The notes under the pieces: generated by a model | Database searches by the model: none | The model's input: the letters and a program-made list of their open reading frames with translations, nothing else | What the model was told of the DNA's origin: nothing | Assembly (NCBI GenBank): GCA_035235625.1 | Contig: CP141140.1 | Location: 6,902,685-6,966,684 of the forward strand | Length of the DNA stretch: 64,000 nucleotides | Direction of reading: 5' to 3' | Source: Saururus chinensis | Taxonomy: Eukaryota > Streptophyta > Magnoliopsida > Piperales > Saururaceae | Made by a program: the position numbers and the translations under genes | Part shown: positions 1 to 10,744 of the stretch, piece by piece | Numbering within the stretch: the first letter of the stretch is position 1 | Layout of the letters: the number at the start of each line of letters is the position of its first letter

Positions 1-3000
1 ACAGTAGTCCGTCCGTCAGGAACAAAGTAATTGTTGCGGCCACAACGATCACAGGTATTTAGCTGTTCCTTCTCTTTCCCCTGTTGTTCATAAATCATTG
101 ATCTGCTTTTCTTCCCTTTTATTCCCCCTATCAATCTTGTACTGTATATCGAAAACTGAAATAGAAGCTCAAACTTTCGACTCAGAATAATATTCGAAGA
201 AAAAGTCTCTAGTTCAAATCTTCCCTTAAATACTGTGAAATCGTTTACTGCGAATTTCTTGGTTTCGATGGAAAACTCCCGTTTATTTCTTTTTGTTTTT
301 CGGAAAAGACTCCCGTTTTTTTGGGTGAGACGCATTTTTTTTGTATACAGTGAGACGCAGTTAGCAAAAGAAAAAATCGTGACGGCCAGGCGTCCGTTTA
401 CCATAAGTGGCCGAATTCCACCCCATGTGGTTCATTCACCAAGTTCCGTGTTCACGGTGCCAAAAAAAATAACAGTATATTTTAGTGACGTAACGGTTAA
501 TACGTGATGACTCTAAACAGTTTATTTTTTGGAAGTGTTTTTTATGTTTCCACGGACAACAAGCTTAGTGTAAATTGCATGAGATCGACGGTGTATTTGT
601 TTAACATCAAACGGCTAGCGTGCACTGTCGTTCTTAAAGCTCATTGTGAAAAGTGTTTGGTGTTGACATGGGGCCAGGCCGCCATTTTAATGTTCTTTTA
701 GCGGCGGCTGTACATGAGACGCTGGACACGGCAACTCGAGACAAATGGTCCACTCCAAAAAAAGTGGGCTGCATCTCCTATCTGCGTCTGCCTAGTATCA
801 ATCAATTAATTAAATTAATTTAAATTGATGCAGTTGGTGTGTTCCTAATATGCTGCTATGCCTACGCCGTGGGGGGCAGTTGGGGAGGATCGCCGAGTGG
901 GAGAGCTTCTGGCCTCCAATACAGCAGCAAACAGGCTGTTGTCGTCGAATCAGAGGTGGGCGTGGTGGCGGCTGACGACGGGCGATGCTCGGAAGTGGGT
1001 GTTGCGGTGTTGAGGGATGATGGCCATGCTGTCGATGCGGCAGTGGCGACCGCTATTTGCCTCGGTGTGGTCCACCCCATGTCCAGCGGCATCGGAGGAG
1101 GCGGGTTCATGGTGTTGCGGTCTGCCCAGACGGGGGGAGCCCAGGCCTATGACTTCCGGGAGACCGCCCCCTTGGCCGCCTCTCAGGTAGTGTTGCCATC
1201 GGGTCGGGTTTTGCCAAACCCAAACCCTGATACCACTTAATAAACTGTAACCCGAACCCGAGCCGTTTGACCCAAATATAATAAAAAAAATATTTTTTAA
1301 AAAAATTAATTTTTTAAAATTTTTTAAAATAATTTTTTTAAAAAAATATTAAAAATTTAATTTTTATATTTATAATTATATTCGGGTTGGGTCGGGTTAG
1401 ATCACCTGAGCCCGATCCAAACAGCTATTCGGTCAATTTTCAAAAACCAAACCCGACCCATTAGGGTCGGGTCGAGTGGCATCCCAACTCTCAGGTCTTC
1501 TTTCTGTGATTCAATCAGCTGTACCGTTCATGTACAGTGTAATGGAATTTTCATTGCACCACCAAACTCGGTGGAATTGATCCATGGACTAGTTGATGAA
1601 TGCGCAGGATATGTATGAGAGCAATCCTGCAGCGAAGACTAATGGGGGCCTGTCCATGGGAGTTCCAGGAGAGGTAGCGGGCCTATATGAGGCCTGGCTT
1701 CAACACGGACGGCTTCCCTGGCGGACCCTCTTCGAGCCCTCCATAATTCTCGCTCGAGATGGGTTCCTGGTCACAGCCTACATCGAGTCTGGCCTCCAAC
1801 ATTCGGAGAAGGCCATCATGGCTGACCCTGGATTGCGGCGGATATTTGCACCGGCCGGGAAGCTGTTAAAGAAAGGTGACACCTGTTACAACCGGGAACT
1901 GGCTCGCACTCTGCAAGCACTGGCCGAACAGGGTCCCTCTGCTTTCTACAACGGGAGCATTGGCGAGAGTTTCGTGAAAGACGTGCAAAACGCCGGCGGG
2001 ATTTTGACGATGGAAGATTTGAGGCAGTACAAGGTCGAAGTGGAGGACGCCATGAAAGTGGATGTCATGGGGTACTCCGTGCTCGGCATGGCTCTTCCTT
2101 CGAGTGGCACGGTTGGGCTTGCTCTGGTTAGTTGTTCACCCAGATTCCAGAATTTGCATGAATATTGTTCATATTCAGAATCCAAAGACTTGAATAAGAC
2201 CATCTGCTTTATAGCTGCTATAGTATATATAGATGAATTACTCGCAGTCCAATGTTCTGCATTGAAAATCAGGTTATGAACATCTTAGAGAGTTTCGGTA
2301 CACCGGATGCTGCAAAGGGTGCACTCGGTCTTCACCGACTGGTTGAGGCGCTGAAGCACATGCTTGCTATTCGTATGAACCTCGGAGACCCCCATTTCGT
2401 AAATGCTGCAGAATATGTGGCAGACATGCTCTCACCATCTTATGCGAAGGAAATCCGGCAGAGGATATTGGACAACACAACTTATCCTTCCTCGTATTAT
2501 CTATCCAAGTAAGAACAGGTTTTCCGTCGCTTCTTTAGATTTGGCCAAAGTCATAAGCTTCTAGTGATGAAGGCTCGATTTTCCGAAGCAAAAAAGGAAA
2601 TTTCCTTGTCTCTCACGATCACGGTGTTTTTCGCTACAGATGGAGTCAGCTGCGAGACCATGGGACTAGCCATTTTTGCATTGTTGATGCCGATCGAAAT
2701 GCCTTATCATTGACAACCACTGTGAACTATTATTTCGGGGCCGGTGTTCTTTCTCCTTCCACAGGCATTGTGCTCAACAATGAGATGGATGATTTCTCAA
2801 CGCCTACAGAATCAACCATCGACAAGCTTCCTCCTGCACCTTCTAATTTCATCCAGCCGAATAAACGACCTTTGTCTTCCATGACCCCTATCATCGTTCT
2901 GAAGGTACGCAGATGATCGAGAGTCGCGCACACAAATGTCCCAGTGCAGAGTGTTGATTTCTTGGAGATTAGAGCTGGTAACAGCTTAGAGTTTAACAAC

Positions 3001-3639
3001 GAAACCAAATTAGATCGAAACTGTTTCAGTTAAACTTCGTGTTGATTCTATTAGATGCATTTTTGTTTTGGTACAAATTCGATTAGATGCTTAAAAACGA
3101 CGTGAGGCTTGTCACTTTTACATCTCAGGATAATCAAGTCGCCGGAGTTATTGGTGGCAGTGGCGGGCTTTACATAATACCAGCAGTGATTCAGGTATTC
3201 CTGAATCATTTTGTCCTTGACATGGATCCTCTGGATGCGGTTCGACATCCAAGGGTCTACCACAAGGTAAATTATGCCATCTCTGTTCTATTGGGTATAA
3301 AAGCATTGGGTATTTGTTCGTCGTATCACCCTTTATTACCTAAAATGACCAGTTCACGCTGATGTGCAGCTGGTACCCAACGTGGTATTGTATGAGAACT
3401 GGACAATGATTGATGGGGATCATATCGAACTCGCGGAGGAGATGAAACTGTTCTTGAAGCAAAGAAATCATGTTTTAAGGGCACAAGCGAATGGGGCCGT
3501 CTGCCAACTTGTTGTGCAAGATCTTGACTCAGTTAACGTGGGGGGCACTCATAGAAAAAGACTTGGTAATGAAATTTTACGTGGGCTGCTTACTGCTGTG
3601 AGTGATCCAAGAAAAGACGGGAGACCAGCAGGAATTTAA
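1..3639 (+). CDS. GGT4: Gamma-glutamyl transpeptidase, vacuolar GGT4 type (5' partial, 7 exons seen)
   Basis: Cleaves the gamma-glutamyl bond of glutathione and glutathione S-conjugates; the plant GGT4 class does this in the vacuole. My exon model is <1-54, 834-1186, 1608-2126, 2273-2508, 2640-2904, 3129-3266 and 3370-3639. All introns are GT-AG, the frame stays open, and about 610 residues are visible. The single membrane anchor is split by intron 1: hydrophobic VIVAATTIT ends exon 1 and VFLICCYAYAVGG opens exon 2, after a basic RNK, as expected for a type II anchor. The large subunit carries VVHPMSSGIGGGGF and SMGVPGEVAGLYEAW. The small subunit begins at the catalytic threonine of HGTSHFCIVDADRN. 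LSPSTGIVLNNEMDDFS and KRPLSSMTP are also intact, and the protein ends in LLTAVSDPRKDGRPAGI. The WSQLRDHGTSHF stretch is closer to GGT4 than to apoplastic GGT1/2. About 30 N-terminal residues lie before the window. Intron 2 holds a repeat. No break seen. Confidence 0.93.
1199..1487. repeat. Inverted-repeat element inside GGT4 intron 2 (probable MITE)
   Basis: The two ends carry GGGTCGGGTTTTGCCAAACCC-like sequence in opposite orientation: gggtcgggtt near 1199 and aaccaaacccgacccatta near 1450. A 110-base stretch of almost pure A/T separates them. GGGTCGGG/CCCGACCC termini are common in hAT-type plant MITEs. The exact ends and target duplication are not clear. It lies wholly within the intron and disturbs neither splice site. 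Confidence 0.45.
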
Positions 3640-4151
3640 CGTATATCGATACCGTCGTTCTTGTAATGTAAATAATTTGTAGCATTATCAAATGTGGGGA
3701 CGACTATTTGGACTGGCCATTTAAGAAATTAATAAGCGTAATGCAAAAGAAAGCTTATCAAAGAAAGCATAATTACCATCTTTGGCAGAAATTCGTGACA
3801 CTTTTTTCTCCCCTTTTTGCGACACGAGGAAAGAAAAAACCTTGAGAAATGGCAAATGATAAGCTTGTTGGAGAATAAAGAAGGCTTTAAATGGGCAACA
3901 AGTACTGGCTCCGCTGGCTCTTTTTTATCATTTTTTTCAGTTGAAGTGTAGGCTCTGATATTCGACGAGAATTAGAAACTTCAATGTTTCAATGTTAAAA
4001 ATTCTATTGAATGATGCTATAAGGGGATTCAGATAAGCTACGAGGACTCCTTTAGCCCATTGGAAGTGAGTGCCCGATTAGCCAACCCCAGCTAGGAAAA
4101 TGCATGAAAAGACGAACCCAAATTTCATGCACGGTTGTGCATGTTCACTGG
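3640..4151. other. GGT4 3' flank
   Basis: AT-rich sequence between the GGT4 stop codon and the first LTR. It should contain the GGT4 3' UTR; AATAA-type A-rich signals occur near 3730 and 3876. I see no other gene. Confidence 0.4.
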
Positions 4152-4483
4152 TGTTGTGCACGTTCACTCGGCTTTTTACTTTGACTCTCTATTTATTTTT
4201 TATCGCATTACATTAGGCTACTTTTCTTCCAATTTACTTATGTAATAGGTCGTTAATGTGATAATTATTTATATTGGACCAAATAGTGGGCCACGGATTA
4301 GCTGGACCCACTATTTGGCATGACTCCCTAGGAGGAGGTGCGACTCCCTATATTGCTCGACCCTCTCCTCCCTTGTTTGGTTATGCAATTTAACTATTTA
4401 GATTTCCTCCCCTTTCTTCGTCCTTTCCTCCATTTTCTGCGTGAGAGTTCAAGGTACCGTTTATGCTTACATTAGGCACAACA
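4152..4483 (+). mobile_element. 5' LTR of a Ty3/gypsy retrotransposon
   Basis: Starts TGTTGT and ends ACAACA, the usual short inverted LTR ends. It is followed at once by TTGGTATCAGAGCC, a primer-binding site complementary to initiator tRNA-Met. The end beside the primer-binding site is firm. The 5' end could be about 17 bases further left, because tgcatgttcactggtgt and tgcacgttcact repeat each other there. A diverged relative lies at 16094-16424. Confidence 0.75.
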
Positions 4484-4498
4484 TTGGTATCAGAGCCT
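4484..4498 (+). other. Retrotransposon primer-binding site
   Basis: TTGGTATCAGAGCC directly abuts the LTR end. It matches the initiator tRNA-Met complement used by many plant gypsy elements to prime minus-strand DNA synthesis. Confidence 0.8.
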
Positions 4499-4513
4499 TT
4501 ACGATCTCTGGTC

Positions 4514-7172
4514 ATGGCACGAGGCAAACAGCACAGCGCGGCTCTGAAAATTCAACCCAAGAAGGAGGCTACAACTTCAGTGGACAACCCGAAAACGGTT
4601 CTGGAGACCCTCAGCGAACCTACCCTGGCGCAGATCATGGTTGAGATCAAGTCCTTAAGCATGACCGTGGCTAAGGTTGACTCTCTGAGCCTGGTCGTGA
4701 CTCAGCTTTAGGTGAAACGCACAGCGCCCTTGTTGGCCAGGCCGCAGCCAGCCACCATGGAGAAGGGGGAGCCGTCCTAGGCCCCCGAATTGTGCTGCCA
4801 TGAACCTCGGGCGACGGCAGACAAGGATGCACGCTTTTCCCTAGGGCCATGTGCGCTTTGGTACAGTCGATCAAGATGTAGAGGGGAGGCGTCAGGCTTG
4901 GGATATACGAGGTACGCTAGGTGTTCGGGAAAATGCCTCAATGATGCTGCCACCACCCAAAAATTTATTTCAGGAGATGGAGGATGACTGGAAGGAGTGC
5001 CCGGGGCCTCGCGGAGGAGTTGAGCCTCATTTGGCCAGCCTGCATTTCCCACGCTATAATGGGGACGACGACCCAGTGGAGTGGTTGTACAAGGCTGAAA
5101 AGTTTTTTGCCTACTAGGGAACGCACTTCGAGGCTAAACAGTTGCTCATAGCCTCATTTCACCTGGATGTTGACGCTTCAGTTTGGTTCCAGAGTTTTGA
5201 GAAGGAGGTGCGCTACCCCACTTGGGCCGCCATCTCCGATGAACTGTGCATCCAGTTTGGCCCCAATGAATTTCAAGACTTCAACGAGATGCTCTCCACG
5301 CTACGCCAAACCACCACTGTCCGAGCCTATTACACAGAATTCATGAAGGTTGCCAACCGCCTCCCTGATTAGCCGGTGGCAGCCTTGGTCGAGACGTTCA
5401 AGAGAGGTCTCAAACCGGAGATATCTGAGGAGATGCGCCATTTTCCATGCTCTAGTATGCGGGACGTCGTGTGGCATGCACGAATTGAGGAAGAGAAGTT
5501 GGCTAGACAAAGGAGAGGGGAGCGGCTTGGGCCCTTCGCTTGGGCTACTGTCAGTGCTAGCCCCCTTCCCGCCCCGGCCAGCAGTTCAGTGCCAGGCCGA
5601 CCTGGCCAACAGCCCCCTCAACCAGGCTAGATTGTCTGTCATCTCACACTGGTGCAGATGGAGGAACGTCAGTCCAAGGGGATTTGCTTCTATTGTGAGG
5701 AGAAGTTCGTTCCAAGGCACCGGTGTGCTATCAAAGGCAACCTCCTTGTGGAGGAGATCAAAGAGGAGAATGTGGCGAACAAGGCTGACTCTTCCCACTA
5801 CGATGACGTGCTGCCCGAGAGCTCTGTCCATGCATTCTCGAGGGCATGTACTCCTCGTACGATGAGGGTGCAAGGCCACCTCAATCGGCAGCAAGTGGCA
5901 ATCTTGATCGAGAGCGGCTCCACCCACAACTTCATCAACGATAAGGTGGCTTAGCGACTAGGCTGCTTTGTGTCAGATTCGAAGCCCTTCGATGTGTTGA
6001 TTGGCGATGAGAAGCATCTAAGGAGCTCTGGCGTATGTGCTCAAGATGCCCTCTCCATCCAAGGCCACACCTTCATCACCGACCTCTTCTTACTGCCCAT
6101 GAAGGGGGGCTGGCATGGTGTTAGGGGTTCAGTAGTTACAGGAGCTTGGAGACGTGGTATGGAACTTCAAAGAGATGGTTATGGATTTTGAAGTGCAGGG
6201 GTAGTGGGTTTGAATTCAAGGGTCTCAGCCAAGCACCCTTCTCTCAGACCAATCAGCGAGTTCCTTCTTCTGGTTCGCACCCCAAGGGTTTCTCATGCAA
6301 TAACGGGCAGCGGTCGAGGTGCATTAAGACGAGCTGCCTAAGGATCTTCTTAACTTCTTGACGGCTCATGTGATGTGTTTGCTGAGCCGACGGGCCTCCC
6401 ACCAGTGTGGCCTCATGACCACCTCATCCCCATCATTCCCGGGGCATCTCCGGCCAATGTCCGCCCTTACCGCTATCCTCACATCCAGAAGGCGGAGATA
6501 GAGTGCTTTGTCGCCGACATGCTGTAGTCTGGAATCATCCACCCTAGCACAAGTTCTTTCTCCTCCCCTGTGTTGTTGGTTGGTTGGCTCGTAAGAAGGA
6601 CGACACTTGGCGGTTTTGTGTCGACTACCGGGCCTTGAATGCTATCACCGTCAAAGACAAGTACCCCATCCCCGTGATTGAGGAGCTTTTGGATGAGTTG
6701 GCATGCGCAACAATCTTCAGTAAACTCGACCTACGGTTAGGTTACCATCAGATTCGGGTGCAGCCAGCCGACATACATAAGACTGCCTTCCGAACTGATG
6801 ACGGCCATTTCGAGTTCCTTGTCATGCCGTTTGGGTTGACCAACGCACCCGCCACCTTCCAGAGCCTTATGAACGATCTCTTTAGGCCTTTCCTCCGTCG
6901 CTTCATCTTGGTTTTCTTCGATGATATCCTTGTCTACAACAACTCTTGGGCGGAGCACTTGAAGCATCTCATATCTGTCTTCTCCGTTCTAAGAGATAAC
7001 TCATTATTTCTTAAGCGTTCGAAGTGTTCTTTTGGCAGCCCATAGGTTGATTATTTGGGACACATAATATCGCGGGATAGGGTTGCCACCAGCCCATCAA
7101 AGGTGGCCGTCATGCTCTCTTGGCCGACGCCCACCTGTGTCCGTGCCTTGCAAGGTTTCTTGGGCCTCACTG
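4514..7172 (+). pseudogene. Decayed Ty3/gypsy gag-pol (gag, zinc knuckle, protease, RT), truncated
   Basis: Gag-pol remnant in several frames. Gag: about 4980-5620, with LHFPRYNGDDDPVEWLYKAE and ASVWFQSFEKEV...QFGPNEFQDFNE. Zinc knuckle: about 5680-5730, CFYCEEKFVPRHRC. Protease: near 5910-5950, where SGSTHNFIND is preceded by E in place of the catalytic D. Reverse transcriptase: 6584-7045, with [49 protein letters not shown] and the catalytic FFDDILVY. Similarity stops at about 7172 in what would be the thumb region (FLGLTG). RNase H, integrase and the 3' LTR are missing. Stops at 4709, 5115, 5370, 5952, 6525 and 7042 are all TAG. It cannot encode a working polyprotein. Confidence 0.92.
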
Positions 7173-8901
7173 GCTAATAAACATATGTGTGATATTCTTA
7201 TGTCTCTTACAAAACCTTAATTCAATTCATAAATGATTTATGAGTCAATCTCTCATCTTTCTTTTGATTTCTCTCAAATTTACTCAAAGGTGGTTGAAAG
7301 AACTTAACATAATTATTCAAAAAATTTCTTCTTAAAATATCTTTTCTTCTTCCTCAAGGTTATCCTCTTTTAAGTCCTTGAATAATAGTTTAAGTCGAAT
7401 TAGTTCTTTGACTTTAAGTATGAAAAAAAAATTGTTTATGGAATGTCCTATTTCAAGTTAGTACAACACAAACCAATCAATCATTCAACAAGGTGATTGA
7501 TTGTTCCATGAAACCACACTAATCGATCTATTCCACTAGACGATCAATCGGTAAATGTTATGAAAAAAATTTCAATTTCATTCAAGATAGATAAATCGTT
7601 GTTTAGGGACGTACAATCGCTTATGAACTCTTGCATTTTGTCTTTTTTCATCTATTCTTTCCCAGCATTCACATAAGGTATTTTTTTTCTAAAAACCTAA
7701 GTGTTTGTAATAGTGTGTAAATGATATTTACTATTTTCCTTTAAACTTTAATCACTTTATTAAAGTCTTCTTGTTTAAATATTTAGAACATGTTTGTTCC
7801 AATTCTTTAAGTTGTTTAATTATAAATTTGACTCAGCATATCACTAATATAGTCAAACTTCATAAGACTTAAAATACGCACATGAATGGATATAATTTGA
7901 TTATCAAATTAAATATAGTTAATATATACATATGTCACGTATGTTTTTACAATCCCAAAATAAATCTAAATCCACTACCACCCTTCTTCTCTAGAGCCTA
8001 GCTTGGACTAATATCCTTTGCTTAATTAGAAATGCCTTTTACTTCCTATCTCAAACGCTTTGGAAAAAATACAAATTATTCAAGGGTGTAATTTTAGAAT
8101 TTTTAGGCTCATACATAGAAGAATGAGAAACGGGGTATGTAGAATTTTTTTTGGGTCCATATAGTCTCATTCAATTTCATTACTAATTAAACTAGTCAGT
8201 CCAATTGTTTAAGCAGTTCATATTGCAGCCTATAACAATCCGGTGTTCTTGAAGTGTCATGTGCACAGAAGCCCTTGGTTTCTGTTAACATCCAGGGGTT
8301 TTATACAAAGCGTTTCGACCTTTTGTATCAAAAGATAATCTCGTGATCAAAATTAGCTAGCCAGCAATGAAAAACGGAAACGGTAGAATGCTTAATGGCG
8401 TGTGAGGCAATTGGTCTCAGTACGTCAAGTTGTTGGGCTTGTTTTATTTTGGAAACATAAAATAGCCCAACTCTCAATTCACATATTATTTTTGGGCTTT
8501 GAAAACTTCATGGGTAATGAGATTCACTTCTAAATCCCCATTAAACTATGAGTTAAGTGGTAAATTTTAACTATTAGCTTGCGGATAGAGGGTTGAGATT
8601 CTAGGGTTCTTTAGAATCTTTACCATGGTGTTTTGGTTTATTTATAAATATATTTATTATTAACCATCCTAATACGATATTAAGTGAGAAATTACTCTGA
8701 ACTAAGCTAGGAACCCATTCGACTAAGCAGGGATATGCATAGAAAGGCTTCAGTTTTACATCAATGACTACAGATAAGTCATTTATTACTCATCTTTATT
8801 TCCATCAAACATTACTAACGTGAAGTACATCAAACTGCAGATGAGTCGGTGCTGTTAATTTGTGGAGGTGAAGGAGATCATGCTGAAAAGCTTCCATCCA
8901 A
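7173..8901. other. AT-rich intergenic sequence, no gene seen
   Basis: Follows the abrupt end of the truncated gypsy element. It has many stops in all frames and no domain I recognise. A degenerate pair of gattgatt / cgatcaatcg motifs near 7490-7560 has no clear structure. Confidence 0.4.
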
Positions 8902-9636
8902 TTAGCTCAGAATATTCATAAACCGGTTGAGATCATGAACTGCAAAAATGACTTGCTTTCCAATATGGGATGGACCAGCAGGACCTCTTCCACACATATC
9001 TAGACCGGAGTCTTTGTGATGGCCATCGTCTATTCCAATATGTTGTAATATATCTCTGTAGTATGTATGTTACAAAGCTTTTGGCGTGAAGAACACACAC
9101 AAATCAAACATATTTTGACCTGTCGACTCCCATATTATTGAGAAGACTAAAGTGATAAGTAAAAACAGTAGTTTCAACTTTGGTAAATCATAAATGTGAG
9201 ACGAAGGAAGATAAAATGAATAAGCTTGCATTCCGATATCGAACAAAAAAATACAGTCCCATGCAAAATTTCGGATTAATTTATGATAAAGAAAGAGTGT
9301 ATACTTGCTTTCTAATTACCTAAAGCTTGAGAAGCATTTCAATCTTTTCCTTCTTGAGAAAGTGCATGGCATTTCAATCTTCACATGTTGCTATAAGAAA
9401 ATAAGAAATTTTATTGTCACAATGCAAAACTGTTGATAGACATTTGGCATTTCCTTTGACTGGTACTGTGCGATCTAATCTTACAGGTTCCTTCCAGTAT
9501 ATCATGAGGGTTAGAGGCTGATGCTCGAGAACCTTCCACTTATATAAGAACCTACCTCCAGGTATTACACTGAATTTCTTGCTCAAATGAGTGTTCCAAA
9601 CTCCGACCTTACGATAAAATCCTCCGACATCCTGAA
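8902..9636 (-). pseudogene. Three exon-like blocks, 3' end of an unrecognised gene (may be partial or broken)
   Basis: On the minus strand, three open blocks join in one frame through plausible splice sites: 9636-9431 (acceptor tgtag, donor ACA|GTTTTG), 9390-9320 (acceptor cttatag, donor AG|GTAATT) and 9055-8902 (acceptor actacag, ending at a TAA). The peptide includes GGFYRKVGVWNTHLSKKF, GGRFLYKWKVLEHQPLTLM, IYWKEPVRLDRTVPV, IEMPCTFSRRKRLKCF and IDDGHHKDSGLDMCGRGPAG, and ends HDLNRFMNILS. Composition looks like real protein, not random translation. I do not recognise the family and give it no function. I could not find convincing upstream exons at 9640-10100, where a MITE lies at 9690-9788. 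It could be the tail of a functional gene or a fragment. Confidence 0.45.
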
Positions 9637-9689
9637 CTACAGATGACAGAATAATATGTCAACTTTGAAACAAATCAGACATGCACACC

Positions 9690-9788
9690 CCCTCCATCCC
9701 AAATTAATAGCTGATTTAATTTTTTAAAATAATCTAAATTTAATTTACTTTGAAAAATTAACTTAAGCTATTAATGTGAGATGGAGGG
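9690..9788. mobile_element. Short Stowaway/Tourist-like MITE, complete
   Basis: A 99-base imperfect palindrome. The left end ccctccatcccaaattaat and the right end, read in reverse, ccctccatctcacattaat, match over about 22 bases. The middle is A/T only. CTCCxTCCCAxATTAAT ends recur across the window (10412, 13474, 49822, 50185). Confidence 0.7.
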
Positions 9789-10112
9789 AATATAAGAAAC
9801 CAAAGCAAGTTGCGGCTAGTCTCAATGCTTGTCACGATGGAATATGGTTGTATTGTATAAACACAAACGCTCAAAATAGACCACCTACCTCACATATCAG
9901 ATTTAGCATCTTCTTTCTTCTACTTGGCCTTGCCCTACCGCTCGTAAAATGTACAGAAGGAGCAATATTCTCCTCGAGAAAGCGCATTCTCTGAAGTCTG
10001 AACTCTCGTCATGTAATTTTTGTTGGAAGTGGGTGCTCTTTATAGACATATTATGCAGGGAGTTGGGGACATCTTGTCCGTGCCCTATTTGCACTCGTCA
10101 TTTTTGAGTTGA

Positions 10113-10196
10113 ACTGGCGTGGTGGATGTCTCCATTTGCTTGCATGCCAACCACTGGCGCGGTGGATGGCTCCATTTGCTTGCCAACCACCGGCGT
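10113..10196 (+). repeat. Tandem duplication, about 41-base unit
   Basis: ctggcgtggtggatg...tccatttgcttg...ccaac is repeated once as ctggcgcggtggatg...tccatttgcttgccaac. Two copies, with a four-base insertion in the first. Confidence 0.7.
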
Positions 10197-10411
10197 GAAG
10201 GCGTTGGGCGAGTGGGGGGAGTCATGCAACCAACTTCTAACCGCCTCGTGGTGACATCCACACCTACTGGTTCTAACCTCTCAAGATTAATTGAGTCTAT
10301 AACCCCTTTACTGAGTTGTCTTTATCTAAACGTATATCTTTGATATGTAACAAAAGAGGCCGACGTAAATTGAGGGCATTAGGCACGCAACCATTCAGAA
10401 GCATTGTAATA

Positions 10412-10504
10412 TTCTCTCGGTCCCATATTAATAGGGAGATTTGAAGAAAAAAATTGAATAGCGAAATTTACATTTTAGAGAAGGGAAAATAAACTTATGA
10501 TATT
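10412..10504 (+). mobile_element. Partial MITE (left half)
   Basis: Begins ctcggtcccatattaat and shares ttagagaagg..aaataaacttatgatatttttt with the left half of the MITE at 49822-50013. The right terminus is missing, so this is a truncated copy abutting the left inverted repeat of the Pack-type element. Confidence 0.5.
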
Positions 10505-10744
10505 TTTTTAGAAAAATTTATTTAAATAATATTAAAAAAAAATTAATTACCGATTTGGATTACTTTGAAAAATATTTTTTAAAATAATGTTCTTTTTTGT
10601 TACGCAGCGCCAACAAAACAGCTGACGCCTGGGTAATTTTTTTAAAAAATTTTATATACTTTTATCTTTTAAAAAAGTAAAATTAAATATAAATTAATTT
10701 TATCGTTCGATGAAAACGACAAAATCTATGCATGGGTTTGGATT

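Noticed and set aside
862-1110. Minus-strand open frame under GGT4 exon 2
   Set aside because: Shadow of a GC-rich exon whose plus frame has clear GGT motifs.
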